DNA from: Candidatus Heimdallarchaeota archaeon
GTDB taxonomy: Archaea > Asgardarchaeota > Heimdallarchaeia > Hodarchaeales > LC-3
NCBI GenBank assembly: GCA_027364495.1
Contig: DAHXPE010000446.1
Location: 1-6,157 of the forward strand
Length of the DNA: 6,157 nucleotides
Reading direction: 5' to 3'
Part shown: positions 1-5,985 of the stretch, piece after piece
How positions within the stretch are numbered: position 1 is the first letter of the stretch
Layout: each line of letters starts with the position of its first letter
Position numbers and translations under genes: made by a program
The notes under the pieces: generated by a model
What the model was told of the DNA's origin: nothing
Databases searched by the model: none
Seen by the model: the letters and a program-made list of their open reading frames with translations, nothing else

Positions 1-1562
1 GAATAGATAAATTCAAATATAACTCTTGCACGATCGCCAGATCTCAGATTAGATGAGCCTTTAATTTTAATAATTTTAGCTTGTGAGCGGATAGTTTTCA
101 GGTGAATCTGAGTGTTATAATTGACTCGCATCGTTGTAGGATGATGTAAAACAAAAATTTCAGCTTCAAACCGTGAAACATTTGGAATGGGCTTATAAGT
201 TGTAAGGACCATCCCTTTGGTTATTCGTGGTTGTTTTCCTTTAAAACCTAAAGCTATAGAAATATAGTCACCGGGAAAGGCTTCATTAACTACGATACGT
301 GAGGTCTGTATAGATTTTAATCTGACTTGTTCATATTCACCGTTTGTAGGACCTAAAAATGCAAATGAACCAGTTTGTATTTTTCCAGATTGAATGATTC
401 CAGAAACTACTTTTCCGACTCCTGTTACGTCAAAAACTTCATCTATGAATAATAAAAATGGATCTGAAACTGAATGCATTGCAAATTGTTCTCGGTTTTG
501 ATTCCAGCGTGAATATTTCCCGCAAGGTAAAAGATTAAGGAATTGCCTTAAAAGATCTAAACCTTCTCCAGTGACACTTGAAATTTTAAAAATTGGGACA
601 AGTTTACCACTGCTCATTTTTCTCGAAAGAACGACGACATCATCATTGTCTTTAATAAGAGCTGGAAAACTATTGAGACCTGGGCTCTTCAATAGGCTCA
701 TAAGATCCTGCAGAGACTTTTTATAGACATGTGGAGGTGCTAAGTCAGTTTTAGTCAAAAGTACAATAACAGGTATCTTAAGAGCTAAAACAGCAAGGCC
801 AATATGCTCTTTTGACATCTTTTGAATTCCTTTATTACCATCGATTAAAACAAGGGCAAAATCTGGTTCATAACCTGATAAACCATATATTGTTGTTTTG
901 AGATATTTTTCATGTCCAGCTAAATCAATAAATCGAATAAGTTTAGCGCTATTTTTAGCAATCTCAATTTGGTCAGGAGTGGGTTTTCTGTAATTTAAAA
1001 TTTCACCTTTAGAATTAAAACCAAGAATTTTTGTCGATATAGCACTAGTTCTACCAGACTCAATTTCATGTCTATACCGAGCAACCAATATAGCATTTTT
1101 ACCATCACCATCATCTAATTGGCCACTTATCAATGTTCCAATAAGCGTTGATTTACCAGAGTCAACATTGCCAATTGTTGCAATGGTGATAGTTGGTGGG
1201 AGTGTTTTACGATCGACTGGTCTTTGACGGACTAAAAATTCACCTATAAAAGTATCATTTGAGATTTCTAACTTTCTCACAAGTGAGCTATCTGCATTGC
1301 ATCGGTTGGCAATTTCATGTAGAACATCTGTCGAAATATCAAATTCCTGTTTAGGAAGCCCAATTATTTCACCAGAATCAGCTATACCTAATTCGTAGAA
1401 AGATTCACCATTTCCTTCAGTTAAACGGAAATTCATTTGAGAAGTTAATTTTTCTAAACGAATTTCATCTGGTTTAGGAAATAGCTTCAGTTTATACTCG
1501 ATTTTACCCTCATCATCCTCACGTTCATAAGGACTAACTGGTTCATTCGTATTTTGATTCAT
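1..1562 (-). CDS. GTPBP1-like translational GTPase (EF-Tu/EF1A superfamily), C-terminus cut by window edge
   Basis: 520 residues are visible, open to the left edge with no stop. Seen: P-loop GNVDSGKST (131-139), switch I RTSAIST (171-177), G3 DLAGHEKY (213-220), G4 as TKTD (270-273) rather than NKxD, and G5-like SSVTGEG (328-334). Two beta-barrel domains follow, with FEAEIFVLHHPTT (465-477) and a GDRARV-type strand near the end. TKxD, the LLKSPG segment near 292 and the FEAEI-VLHHPTT motif are hallmarks of the eukaryotic/archaeal GTPBP1 family and separate it from EF1A, aIF2-gamma and SelB. The N-terminal 130 residues include the family's ELGI-GEIIGL region. The ATG is preceded in frame by a stop three codons upstream, so the start is secure. 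By comparison with animal GTPBP1, at least 25 residues are missing. Animal GTPBP1 is linked to translation elongation and mRNA turnover; the archaeal role is unknown. GTPase identity is very sure, cellular role is not. Confidence 0.94.
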   Translation of the reverse strand, partial: MNQNTNEPVSPYEREDDEGKIEYKLKLFPKPDEIRLEKLTSQMNFRLTEGNGESFYELGIADSGEIIGLPKQEFDISTDVLHEIANRCNADSSLVRKLEISNDTFIGEFLVRQRPVDRKTLPPTITIATIGNVDSGKSTLIGTLISGQLDDGDGKNAILVARYRHEIESGRTSAISTKILGFNSKGEILNYRKPTPDQIEIAKNSAKLIRFIDLAGHEKYLKTTIYGLSGYEPDFALVLIDGNKGIQKMSKEHIGLAVLALKIPVIVLLTKTDLAPPHVYKKSLQDLMSLLKSPGLNSFPALIKDNDDVVVLSRKMSSGKLVPIFKISSVTGEGLDLLRQFLNLLPCGKYSRWNQNREQFAMHSVSDPFLLFIDEVFDVTGVGKVVSGIIQSGKIQTGSFAFLGPTNGEYEQVRLKSIQTSRIVVNEAFPGDYISIALGFKGKQPRITKGMVLTTYKPIPNVSRFEAEIFVLHHPTTMRVNYNTQIHLKTIRSQAKIIKIKGSSNLRSGDRARVIFEFIY

Positions 1563-1638
1563 TATTCGTCAATCGGTAAGATTATGAATTTGTTAATTCA
1601 AGTACGAAAGTTCATGTACGTCATTTCAATTTCAACCT

Positions 1639-1650
1639 ATTTAATTAAAT
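1639..1650 (-). promoter_or_regulatory. Candidate TATA box for the GTPase gene
   Basis: ATTTAATTAAAT is a perfect 12-base palindrome 77 bases or more upstream of the GTPase ATG. As an archaeal TATA box read leftward it would place transcription start near 1615 and leave a leader of about 50 bases. Such words arise often by chance in DNA this AT-rich, so the call is weak. Confidence 0.3.
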
Positions 1651-1791
1651 TTGTGTGCGACCTATGGTGACTAATGCTAGTATATGCAAAATAAAAAAAA
1701 TAGTATTTTATGAATTTTGAAAAGTGTACTAGAATTCAGTTTTTTTGAAGAAAAAATTAATAATAACTATTTTATAAAATACAAAATCAGA

Positions 1792-1808
1792 AAGATTATC
1801 AAAATCTT
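1792..1808. repeat. Short inverted repeat AAGATT-N5-AATCTT
   Basis: Six-base arms at 1792-1797 and 1803-1808 flank a five-base centre. The element lies just upstream of the TATA-like box at 1826-1834 and about 70 bases before the coiled-coil gene, where an archaeal dimeric regulator could bind. The arms are short and AT-rich, so chance is a real alternative. There is no T-run directly after it, so it is not a clear terminator. Confidence 0.3.
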
Positions 1809-1825
1809 ATACCAGATAAAAATGG

Positions 1826-1834
1826 TTTTAAATT
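1826..1834 (+). promoter_or_regulatory. Candidate TATA box for the coiled-coil/small-protein unit
   Basis: TTTTAAATT lies 43-51 bases before the ATG at 1878. With the usual archaeal spacing, transcription would start around 1855-1860 and give a leader of about 20 bases containing a weak AAGGT ribosome-binding word at 1866-1870. A second box, TTTATAAAAT at 1771-1780, is an alternative that would give a leader of about 80 bases. Confidence 0.4.
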
Positions 1835-1877
1835 ACGAGAAGACACCTATTAATAGAGCAACGTAAGGTTTTAGAGC

Positions 1878-2309
1878 ATGTCGAAGGAACATAAAGATTA
1901 CTATAAAACTATGCAAGACTATTATAAACAACAAGAACGGTTTTATGACAAAACCACTGAAATTGAAAAGAAGAAAAAGGATATTATCAGTCAATTAAAA
2001 AAGCAAAGCGAACTATTAGAAGACATTCAAAAAATTACCTTAGAGCGAGATAAATTAAAACAAAAAACTTCTGATAAGGATAATGAAAAGGATAAAATGA
2101 ATTTAACAAAAAAGGAAGAAGAATTAATAAAAAAAGATCATGATCTTAAAAAAAATGCTATTGAGGTTCAAAAAAAGGAAAATGAATTAGAAAAACTTAA
2201 ACTTGAACTTGAAAAAATTAAAAATGAATCAGCAGATGCTTTAAATAAAGCGCAAAGTTTAAAGCCTGCTTCTGGTGCAGAAGAATTACAAATAGATATT
2301 AAAAATTGA
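1878..2309 (+). CDS. Coiled-coil protein of unknown function, 143 residues
   Basis: I do not recognise the family. The protein is extremely rich in Lys and Glu, with no proline until residue 130 and no cysteine, which fits one long helix or coiled coil over roughly residues 3-125. The first 27 residues contain three consecutive heptads with an aromatic pair at the same place: DYYKTMQ (7-13), DYYKQQE (14-20) and RFYDKTT (21-27). They put Y8/Y9, Y15/Y16 and F22/Y23 along one helix face. Later heptads of the NELEKLK/LELEKIK kind look like a regular dimerising coil. The last 20 residues (KPASGAEELQIDIKN end) look flexible. There is no signal peptide or membrane span, so it is cytoplasmic. The next gene starts six bases after its stop, so the two are almost certainly co-transcribed and may bind each other. 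The gene is well supported; the function is open. Confidence 0.85.
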   Translation: MSKEHKDYYKTMQDYYKQQERFYDKTTEIEKKKKDIISQLKKQSELLEDIQKITLERDKLKQKTSDKDNEKDKMNLTKKEEELIKKDHDLKKNAIEVQKKENELEKLKLELEKIKNESADALNKAQSLKPASGAEELQIDIKN

Positions 2310-2315
2310 TTTAAA

Positions 2316-2612
2316 ATGGTCGAAGAAGAACAAATTTCATCTTGGATTCTCAAGCCGTGTAGTGATGGTATTTCAATTGATGTCCGTCCTCCTCAGCGTT
2401 ATCAACTTGAATTAACATCTCTAAAAAAATATTTACCGGACAAATTTACCTCTCAGGTCATAACCTCTACTTTGGCAATACTGTATAGTTCCGAAAAAAT
2501 TAAAGTAACACTCTATCAATCAGGTCGTATGCTATTAGAAACTCGAGATATGCCTTTAGCAAAAGAAATTACAAAAAATTTATTGGATTTTTTTCATTAC
2601 AATGTAGAATAA
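2316..2612 (+). CDS. Small cytoplasmic protein of unknown function, 98 residues, possible alpha/beta fold
   Basis: Starts ATG six bases after the coiled-coil gene stops and has no Shine-Dalgarno word, so translation probably depends on ribosomes arriving from that gene. I do not recognise the family. The sequence has the texture of a real globular protein: an N-terminal strand region (SWILKP, ISIDVRP), a helix around 30-42, then strand-turn-strand-helix (IKVTLYQSGRMLLETRD followed by AKEITKNLLDFF). The last element loosely recalls one half-repeat of archaeal TATA-binding protein (a SSGK-type hairpin followed by an amphipathic helix). The match is pattern-level only and the usual TBP signature residues are absent. 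No membrane span or cysteine pair. It converges with get3, with nine bases between the stop codons. A DNA-, RNA- or protein-binding adaptor working with the coiled-coil partner is a guess. Confidence 0.83.
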   Translation: MVEEEQISSWILKPCSDGISIDVRPPQRYQLELTSLKKYLPDKFTSQVITSTLAILYSSEKIKVTLYQSGRMLLETRDMPLAKEITKNLLDFFHYNVE

Positions 2613-2621
2613 ACGTATGAA

Positions 2622-3566
2622 TTAGGAGTTATTTTGAAAAATTGATGATCCTAATTCTTTCAACATTTCTACACCTCTTAATTCAGTACTAAACATTTCA
2701 ACAGTCTTTATTTCAAAATCTGAATAGAGGTCCATGAAATCTTTAATTAATGCCCATTGTTGGGTATAACGTTGCATGCAAAAAGCACAGGATTCATTTT
2801 TAGGATTAACCTGATTGATTATTATTCTATTAGAAGCAATTTTGAATTCGCGTAAAGCAGCTATAAGACGATCGGTTTCCCAGACAGACATTAAGGTAGG
2901 GATTGTTACTGGGATGAATTCTGTTTTTTCTGGATCAGTTAATATTTTTTCTGCTATTTTAACTCTGTTTTGGAGTTCCTTTAATTGTTCTTGAGGATCA
3001 ATTTTATTTTTTTTATCTTTACTTGAAAATAAAGATTTAAATCCACCAAAAAGATTGTTTATTTTGTTTGGTAAGTTCATAATTTTAAATAACCAAGAAT
3101 CCATAACCTCCGGCAGAGAAAGGAGACGTAATGTGTGACCAGTTGGTGCTGTATCAAATATTAATAATTCATGAGTTGGATTTTCGATAAATTCTAATAC
3201 CTTAGCAAAAGCGACTGTTTCATCTGTACCTGGCGGTGTTAAGCCTGAAATATCGTCTTCTCCTAAAAATTGGTTTAGCATTTCGCTTGAACCTGATGCA
3301 TCAAGAAGAGCTTTATACTCCGCCGCAGCTTTTTCTGAATCAATTTCCATTGCCCAGAGATTATCAAAGGTTTTAACTTGAACCTCTTCACTACCTATCT
3401 CTTGATCCAAAGAGTCTGAAAGTGAGTGTGCTGGATCGGTTGAAATAATAAGTGTATCGATTCCTTGTGAAGCCGCAAATATTGCTAGACTAGATGCAAG
3501 AGAAGTTTTGCCAACCCCTCCTTTGCCACCAAGAAAGATAAAGGATTTTTGAAGCAGTTTAGACAT
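2622..3566 (-). CDS. get3: Get3/TRC40 (ArsA-type) ATPase for tail-anchored protein targeting
   Basis: 314 residues, the usual length for single-domain archaeal Get3. Seen: deviant Walker A GKGGVGKTS (14-22, Ser where Thr is usual), switch I STDPAHSLSDSL (42-53) with the catalytic Asp at 44, PPGTDE (111-116), switch II FDTAPTGHTLRLLSLP (137-152), and ETDRLI with IIINQVNP in the nucleotide-binding half. CAFC (260-263) is the zinc-binding pair that clamps the Get3 dimer and that bacterial ArsA lacks. The FGGF-SLFSSKDKK region (about 173-186) falls where Get3 has the helical, client-binding part. Known family role: ATP-driven capture and delivery of C-terminally anchored membrane proteins. The frame also opens at a GTG at 3605, but that adds a poor FFFKKEE extension, so I chose the ATG at 3566, which puts the P-loop at the normal distance. 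Lies downstream of the TRAP-beta-like gene on the same strand with an 81-base gap. Confidence 0.93.
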   Translation of the reverse strand: MSKLLQKSFIFLGGKGGVGKTSLASSLAIFAASQGIDTLIISTDPAHSLSDSLDQEIGSEEVQVKTFDNLWAMEIDSEKAAAEYKALLDASGSSEMLNQFLGEDDISGLTPPGTDETVAFAKVLEFIENPTHELLIFDTAPTGHTLRLLSLPEVMDSWLFKIMNLPNKINNLFGGFKSLFSSKDKKNKIDPQEQLKELQNRVKIAEKILTDPEKTEFIPVTIPTLMSVWETDRLIAALREFKIASNRIIINQVNPKNESCAFCMQRYTQQWALIKDFMDLYSDFEIKTVEMFSTELRGVEMLKELGSSIFQNNS

Positions 3567-3647
3567 TTTAAGAACATTCAATTCTTCTTTTTTGAAAAAA
3601 AACACTAAAATTCGATACTTAAAAATTAGAGGATTTATCTAGGAAAA

Positions 3648-4268
3648 CTAATTTTTTGTTCGTTTTGTTTTATTAAATACTGTTCGAATCAATAAAATAA
3701 TTGTATAAAATAAAGCCACTACTGAAAGTATTAGTAAATTATTTAGATTAACGTCTGATTGACTTAACGTTTTTGCTTCAATGTAAATACTAACTTGGTT
3801 GGAATAACTTGTGTACATGATTGCTGAAGGACTATTCACAAGCTGATATGTAGCCACAGTTCTGCCTAATGTGAGATTTGCTACTGTTTCTGATGAAATT
3901 GTATAACTTATGATTCTCTGTTCATTAGGTTGAAATATCGCAAAAGTTAAGGGAGTAAAAAGGTTTTTCGTGATAATATTTGGATTCGTGAAAATTGGTT
4001 CGGTCAAATTTATATTGTAAATTGGATTACTTCCTACGTTTGTCAAAATAAGTTCTACAATAATGCTATCATTAACTTGAGCTATTGTTGCATTTATTCT
4101 TTTTTCGATTGTTAAAATGGAGTTTGATGTAGTGCTTAAATATGAAGCTGTTTTTTCATTACTCTTGACAGAATAAGGTACTGCATTAGCTTGAAAAGTC
4201 ACTGCTGAGGTAATTGCCAATAAGAAAACTGATACATAAACAATTCTTTTAAATGAAGCTCTTTGCAA
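3648..4268 (-). CDS. Secretory single-span membrane protein with DUF11/TRAP-beta-like domain
   Basis: 206 residues. Seen: a signal peptide (Lys/Arg at 3-8, hydrophobic core 9-25, likely cleavage after ANA at 27-29), an outer domain (about 50-165), a membrane span (about 177-194) and a basic tail (R195, then NKTKRTKN to the end), giving type I topology with the tail in the cytoplasm. The outer domain has the immunoglobulin-like pattern of DUF11 proteins: VNDSIIVELILTNVGSNPIYNINL (66-88, split by me as strand-turn-strand). This also aligns by eye with the lumenal domain of eukaryotic TRAP-beta/SSR2, which has the same NVGS turn, order of parts, size and basic KTK-type tail. Four N-glycosylation sequons (N59, N66, N87, N131) face outward. 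It starts at a TTG with AGGTGG just upstream, the best ribosome-binding site in the window. Plausible alternatives are an S-layer or surface adhesin fragment. Membrane topology is sure; TRAP-beta kinship is inferred. Confidence 0.8.
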   Translation of the reverse strand: MQRASFKRIVYVSVFLLAITSAVTFQANAVPYSVKSNEKTASYLSTTSNSILTIEKRINATIAQVNDSIIVELILTNVGSNPIYNINLTEPIFTNPNIITKNLFTPLTFAIFQPNEQRIISYTISSETVANLTLGRTVATYQLVNSPSAIMYTSYSNQVSIYIEAKTLSQSDVNLNNLLILSVVALFYTIILLIRTVFNKTKRTKN

Positions 4269-4272
4269 ATTG

Positions 4273-4278
4273 CCACCT
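4273..4278 (-). promoter_or_regulatory. Shine-Dalgarno site that fixes a TTG start
   Basis: AGGTGG (read on the minus strand) ends four bases before the TTG at 4268-4266. Its AGGTG core can pair with the CACCU at the 3' end of archaeal 16S rRNA. No ATG or GTG lies nearby in the same frame, and the reading right after the TTG is a good signal peptide, so the TTG start is well supported. Confidence 0.65.
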
Positions 4279-4312
4279 ACTTCGATAAACTTAGCGTTAA
4301 ACGAATAATTTG

Positions 4313-4321
4313 AATATAAAA
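4313..4321 (-). promoter_or_regulatory. TATA box for the membrane-protein/get3 unit
   Basis: TTTTATATT on the minus strand closely resembles the archaeal TATA consensus. Transcription would start about 25 bases on, near 4290, leaving a leader of about 20 bases that contains the AGGTGG ribosome-binding site. Spacing of all three elements is consistent, which makes this the best promoter candidate in the window. Confidence 0.5.
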
Positions 4322-4344
4322 GCTAATTAAGTTTATTATAATCA

Positions 4345-4354
4345 TTTTTAAAAA
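4345..4354 (+). promoter_or_regulatory. Candidate TATA box for the glycosyltransferase/acetyltransferase unit
   Basis: TTTTTAAAAA is 48-57 bases before the GTG start at 4402, giving a predicted transcription start around 4378-4382 and a short leader without a ribosome-binding word. A second AT box at 4332-4341 (TTTATTATAA) is an alternative. It lies back to back with the minus-strand promoter in the same 133-base gap. Confidence 0.35.
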
Positions 4355-4401
4355 TGAATCCTGACCTGAAATAATCAAGATTAATTGACTAATAAAAACA
4401 C

Positions 4402-5466
4402 GTGGCACTTTTGACTCATCTTAAAGAAATAAATTTTCTTCTTGATTTTGGAACTGCTCTTGAAGGTAGCGGTATTTATTCTAGTGCAACAAGATTAGCT
4501 AAAGGTTTGGACAATTATGGTTTTAAAGTATTCATGAATTCACGCCGACCGACAGCAATTGTTCATGCACATACTGCATTACCGATAAGTTTTATTAAAG
4601 TCAAAAGATTGGTAGCTAATAGGAAGAAAAAAGGTTTTAACGCACCTCTTATCATTTGTCATGGACATACTACAATGGAGGACTTTGTCAATTCATTCCT
4701 TTTTACAAATCAAATGAAATTTTTTTTGAAGTTTTATCTACCAAGCTATTATAGAAGTTTTGACCACGTCATTGCCGTATCTGAATATAACAAACGTATA
4801 TTGATGAACTATAATATTCCAGAAAATAAAATTTCGGTTATTTCGAATGGCATTAAAATTTCTGACTCTAATATTAATGATAAGTTGAGAACTAAAACAA
4901 GAGAATTTTTAGGACTAAAAGAAAATGATAAATTGATAATATGCATTGGGATCTGTATTTATCGTAAAGGAGTTGATATTTTTATAGATATAGCTCAAAA
5001 AATGCCTCAATACAAATTTATTTGGATTGGAAAGCGTGTTCCAATGGCTCATTGGGCTTATCTTAAAGGAAAATTTAAATTAGCTAAGAAATTACCTAAC
5101 TGCCAATTACCTGGTTATGTATCATATAAAACTTTGATAGGACTTCTAAATGCTGCAGACCTATTTTTATATCCAACAAGAGAAGAGAATCAAGGAATAG
5201 CATTTTTAGAAGCCACATTATTTAATAAACCTTCTGTTATTAGTTCACATCCTGTCTTCGATGAATATATTGACAATAAACACGTCCTGAAAGCCTCTTC
5301 GATTGATGAATATGTTGAGAAGATTAATTTAGTTTTAAACGATGAATCATTAGCAAAAAAACTAGTTTTTAACTCTAGAGCGTATTTAGAGGTGCATAAT
5401 ATAGATAAATCGGTTAAGAAAATAGCTGATTTGTATTCAGATTTATTAAAGTTAAGGGTTTCATAA
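4402..5466 (+). CDS. GT4-type (GT-B fold) glycosyltransferase, 354 residues
   Basis: Retaining glycosyltransferase of the GT4 kind, which moves a sugar from an activated donor to a lipid or glycan at the cytoplasmic face of the membrane. Seen in order: an N-terminal glycine loop EGSGIYSS (21-28), IVHAHT (53-58), ICHGHT (85-90), the interdomain VISNGI (146-151), IYRKGVD (186-192) with the donor-phosphate-binding Arg/Lys region, and the donor-sugar motif EENQGIAFLE (261-270), whose E262 and E270 form the family's E-x7-E pair. No membrane span is obvious, but the basic stretch KVKRLVANRKKKG (about 64-76) could touch lipid headgroups. It starts at GTG because two stop codons in the same frame lie just upstream. 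An 82-base piece of this gene (5347-5428) recurs at the right edge of the window. Substrate cannot be told. The acetyltransferase starts directly after its stop. Confidence 0.91.
   Translation: MALLTHLKEINFLLDFGTALEGSGIYSSATRLAKGLDNYGFKVFMNSRRPTAIVHAHTALPISFIKVKRLVANRKKKGFNAPLIICHGHTTMEDFVNSFLFTNQMKFFLKFYLPSYYRSFDHVIAVSEYNKRILMNYNIPENKISVISNGIKISDSNINDKLRTKTREFLGLKENDKLIICIGICIYRKGVDIFIDIAQKMPQYKFIWIGKRVPMAHWAYLKGKFKLAKKLPNCQLPGYVSYKTLIGLLNAADLFLYPTREENQGIAFLEATLFNKPSVISSHPVFDEYIDNKHVLKASSIDEYVEKINLVLNDESLAKKLVFNSRAYLEVHNIDKSVKKIADLYSDLLKLRVS
5347..5428 (+). repeat. 82-base perfect direct repeat, copy 1 (inside the glycosyltransferase gene)
   Basis: Identical base for base to 6076-6157, offset 729. 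Here it is native coding sequence, running in frame through the C-terminal helices of the glycosyltransferase (SLAKKLVFNSRAY onwards). To the left the match stops at 5346 (A against T). Confidence 0.97.
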
Positions 5467-5985
5467 ATGAATGTTTCAGAAGAAATCATTTTCAGGAATG
5501 CAACTGAGGATGATGTTAAATACATAACATCTCTTGCATATGCCGAAATGAACAAATACCTTGAGAGGGCTTACAGTGGGGAATTTAATTGGGCTAAATG
5601 GGAAAGTGAGATTCGTGAAATAATTTATGATCAAAATCATAGTACCTCCTTACAATTGTCCTTTAAAGATAGCCAATTTAGTAAAGCACTAATCTTAGAA
5701 ATTTCTGACCATAAAATAGGTTTTATTTGGTTTAGTTTTTATTCAACCGATATTATTTGGTTAGATTCAATTGTACTTGATCCATTATACCAAAGTAAAG
5801 GTTATGGAAAGCAAATTTTTAAGCATTTATTTCAAATATTTAAAAAAGAATTTAAATTTCTTGATCTTGGTGTTCAAGAGGACAATAAGAGAGCTATCGA
5901 TTTTTATACTCAGCTGGGGTTTTATAAAATTCAAGATATTACTATGGATTATTATATAACAAATCATATGCGAATGGATCTTTAA
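5467..5985 (+). CDS. GNAT-family N-acetyltransferase, 172 residues
   Basis: Transfers an acetyl group from acetyl-CoA to an amine. Seen: an N-terminal IIFRNATEDDVKYI strand-helix opening (7-20), the core strand WLDSIVLDPLY (about 98-108), the acetyl-CoA pyrophosphate loop QSKGYGK (109-115, the Q/R-x-x-G-x-G/A signature), and EDNKRAIDFYTQLGF (138-152) with the usual Tyr at 147 that acts as general acid. Length and order fit a single complete GNAT domain. The ATG sits directly on the glycosyltransferase stop codon (TAAATG), with AAGGG 8-12 bases before it inside the upstream gene, so translation is coupled. This suggests acetylation of an amino-sugar or of a protein in the same pathway. RimI-type N-terminal or polyamine acetylation cannot be excluded from sequence. 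Its stop codon overlaps that of the minus-strand gene tail on its right. Confidence 0.9.
   Translation: MNVSEEIIFRNATEDDVKYITSLAYAEMNKYLERAYSGEFNWAKWESEIREIIYDQNHSTSLQLSFKDSQFSKALILEISDHKIGFIWFSFYSTDIIWLDSIVLDPLYQSKGYGKQIFKHLFQIFKKEFKFLDLGVQEDNKRAIDFYTQLGFYKIQDITMDYYITNHMRMDL

Larger units (their letters stand above)
1563..1877. other. 315-base non-coding divergent intergenic region
   Basis: This AT-rich stretch separates the minus-strand GTPase from the plus-strand coiled-coil gene. I see no convincing gene, tRNA or structured RNA in it. It holds AT boxes that could serve as promoters in both directions, a small inverted repeat at 1792-1808, and a pair of GTAC words at 1602-1605 and 1616-1619. 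It is longer than the other gaps in the window, which are 6 to 133 bases, so it is the likeliest place for regulation of both transcription units. Confidence 0.8.

Noticed and set aside
1602..1619. GTAC words 14 bases apart as an operator upstream of the GTPase gene
   Set aside because: Apart from the self-complementary GTAC arms the two halves match poorly, and a four-base word recurs easily by chance.
2168..2353. Minus-strand frame of 61 codons rich in Ser and Phe
   Set aside because: It is the antisense shadow of the Lys/Glu repeats of the coiled-coil gene (AAA and GAA read as TTT and TTC).
2573..2594. T-runs on both strands near the convergent stops as a bidirectional terminator
   Set aside because: Archaeal terminators are U-rich tracts, but runs of six or seven T are common throughout this window, so the evidence is not specific.
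3567..3605. GTG-initiated N-terminal extension of Get3 by 13 residues
   Set aside because: The FFFKKEE extension comes from a homopolymer run. The ATG at 3566 gives the normal distance to the P-loop for the family.
5190..5555. Long minus-strand open frame of 121 codons across the glycosyltransferase/acetyltransferase junction
   Set aside because: It lies antisense to two clear enzymes and has no recognisable domain. It arises from the AT-rich codon use of the sense genes.
5771..5959. Plus-strand frame of 62 codons inside the acetyltransferase gene
   Set aside because: It is an out-of-frame reading within a complete GNAT domain, low in complexity and without a ribosome-binding site.
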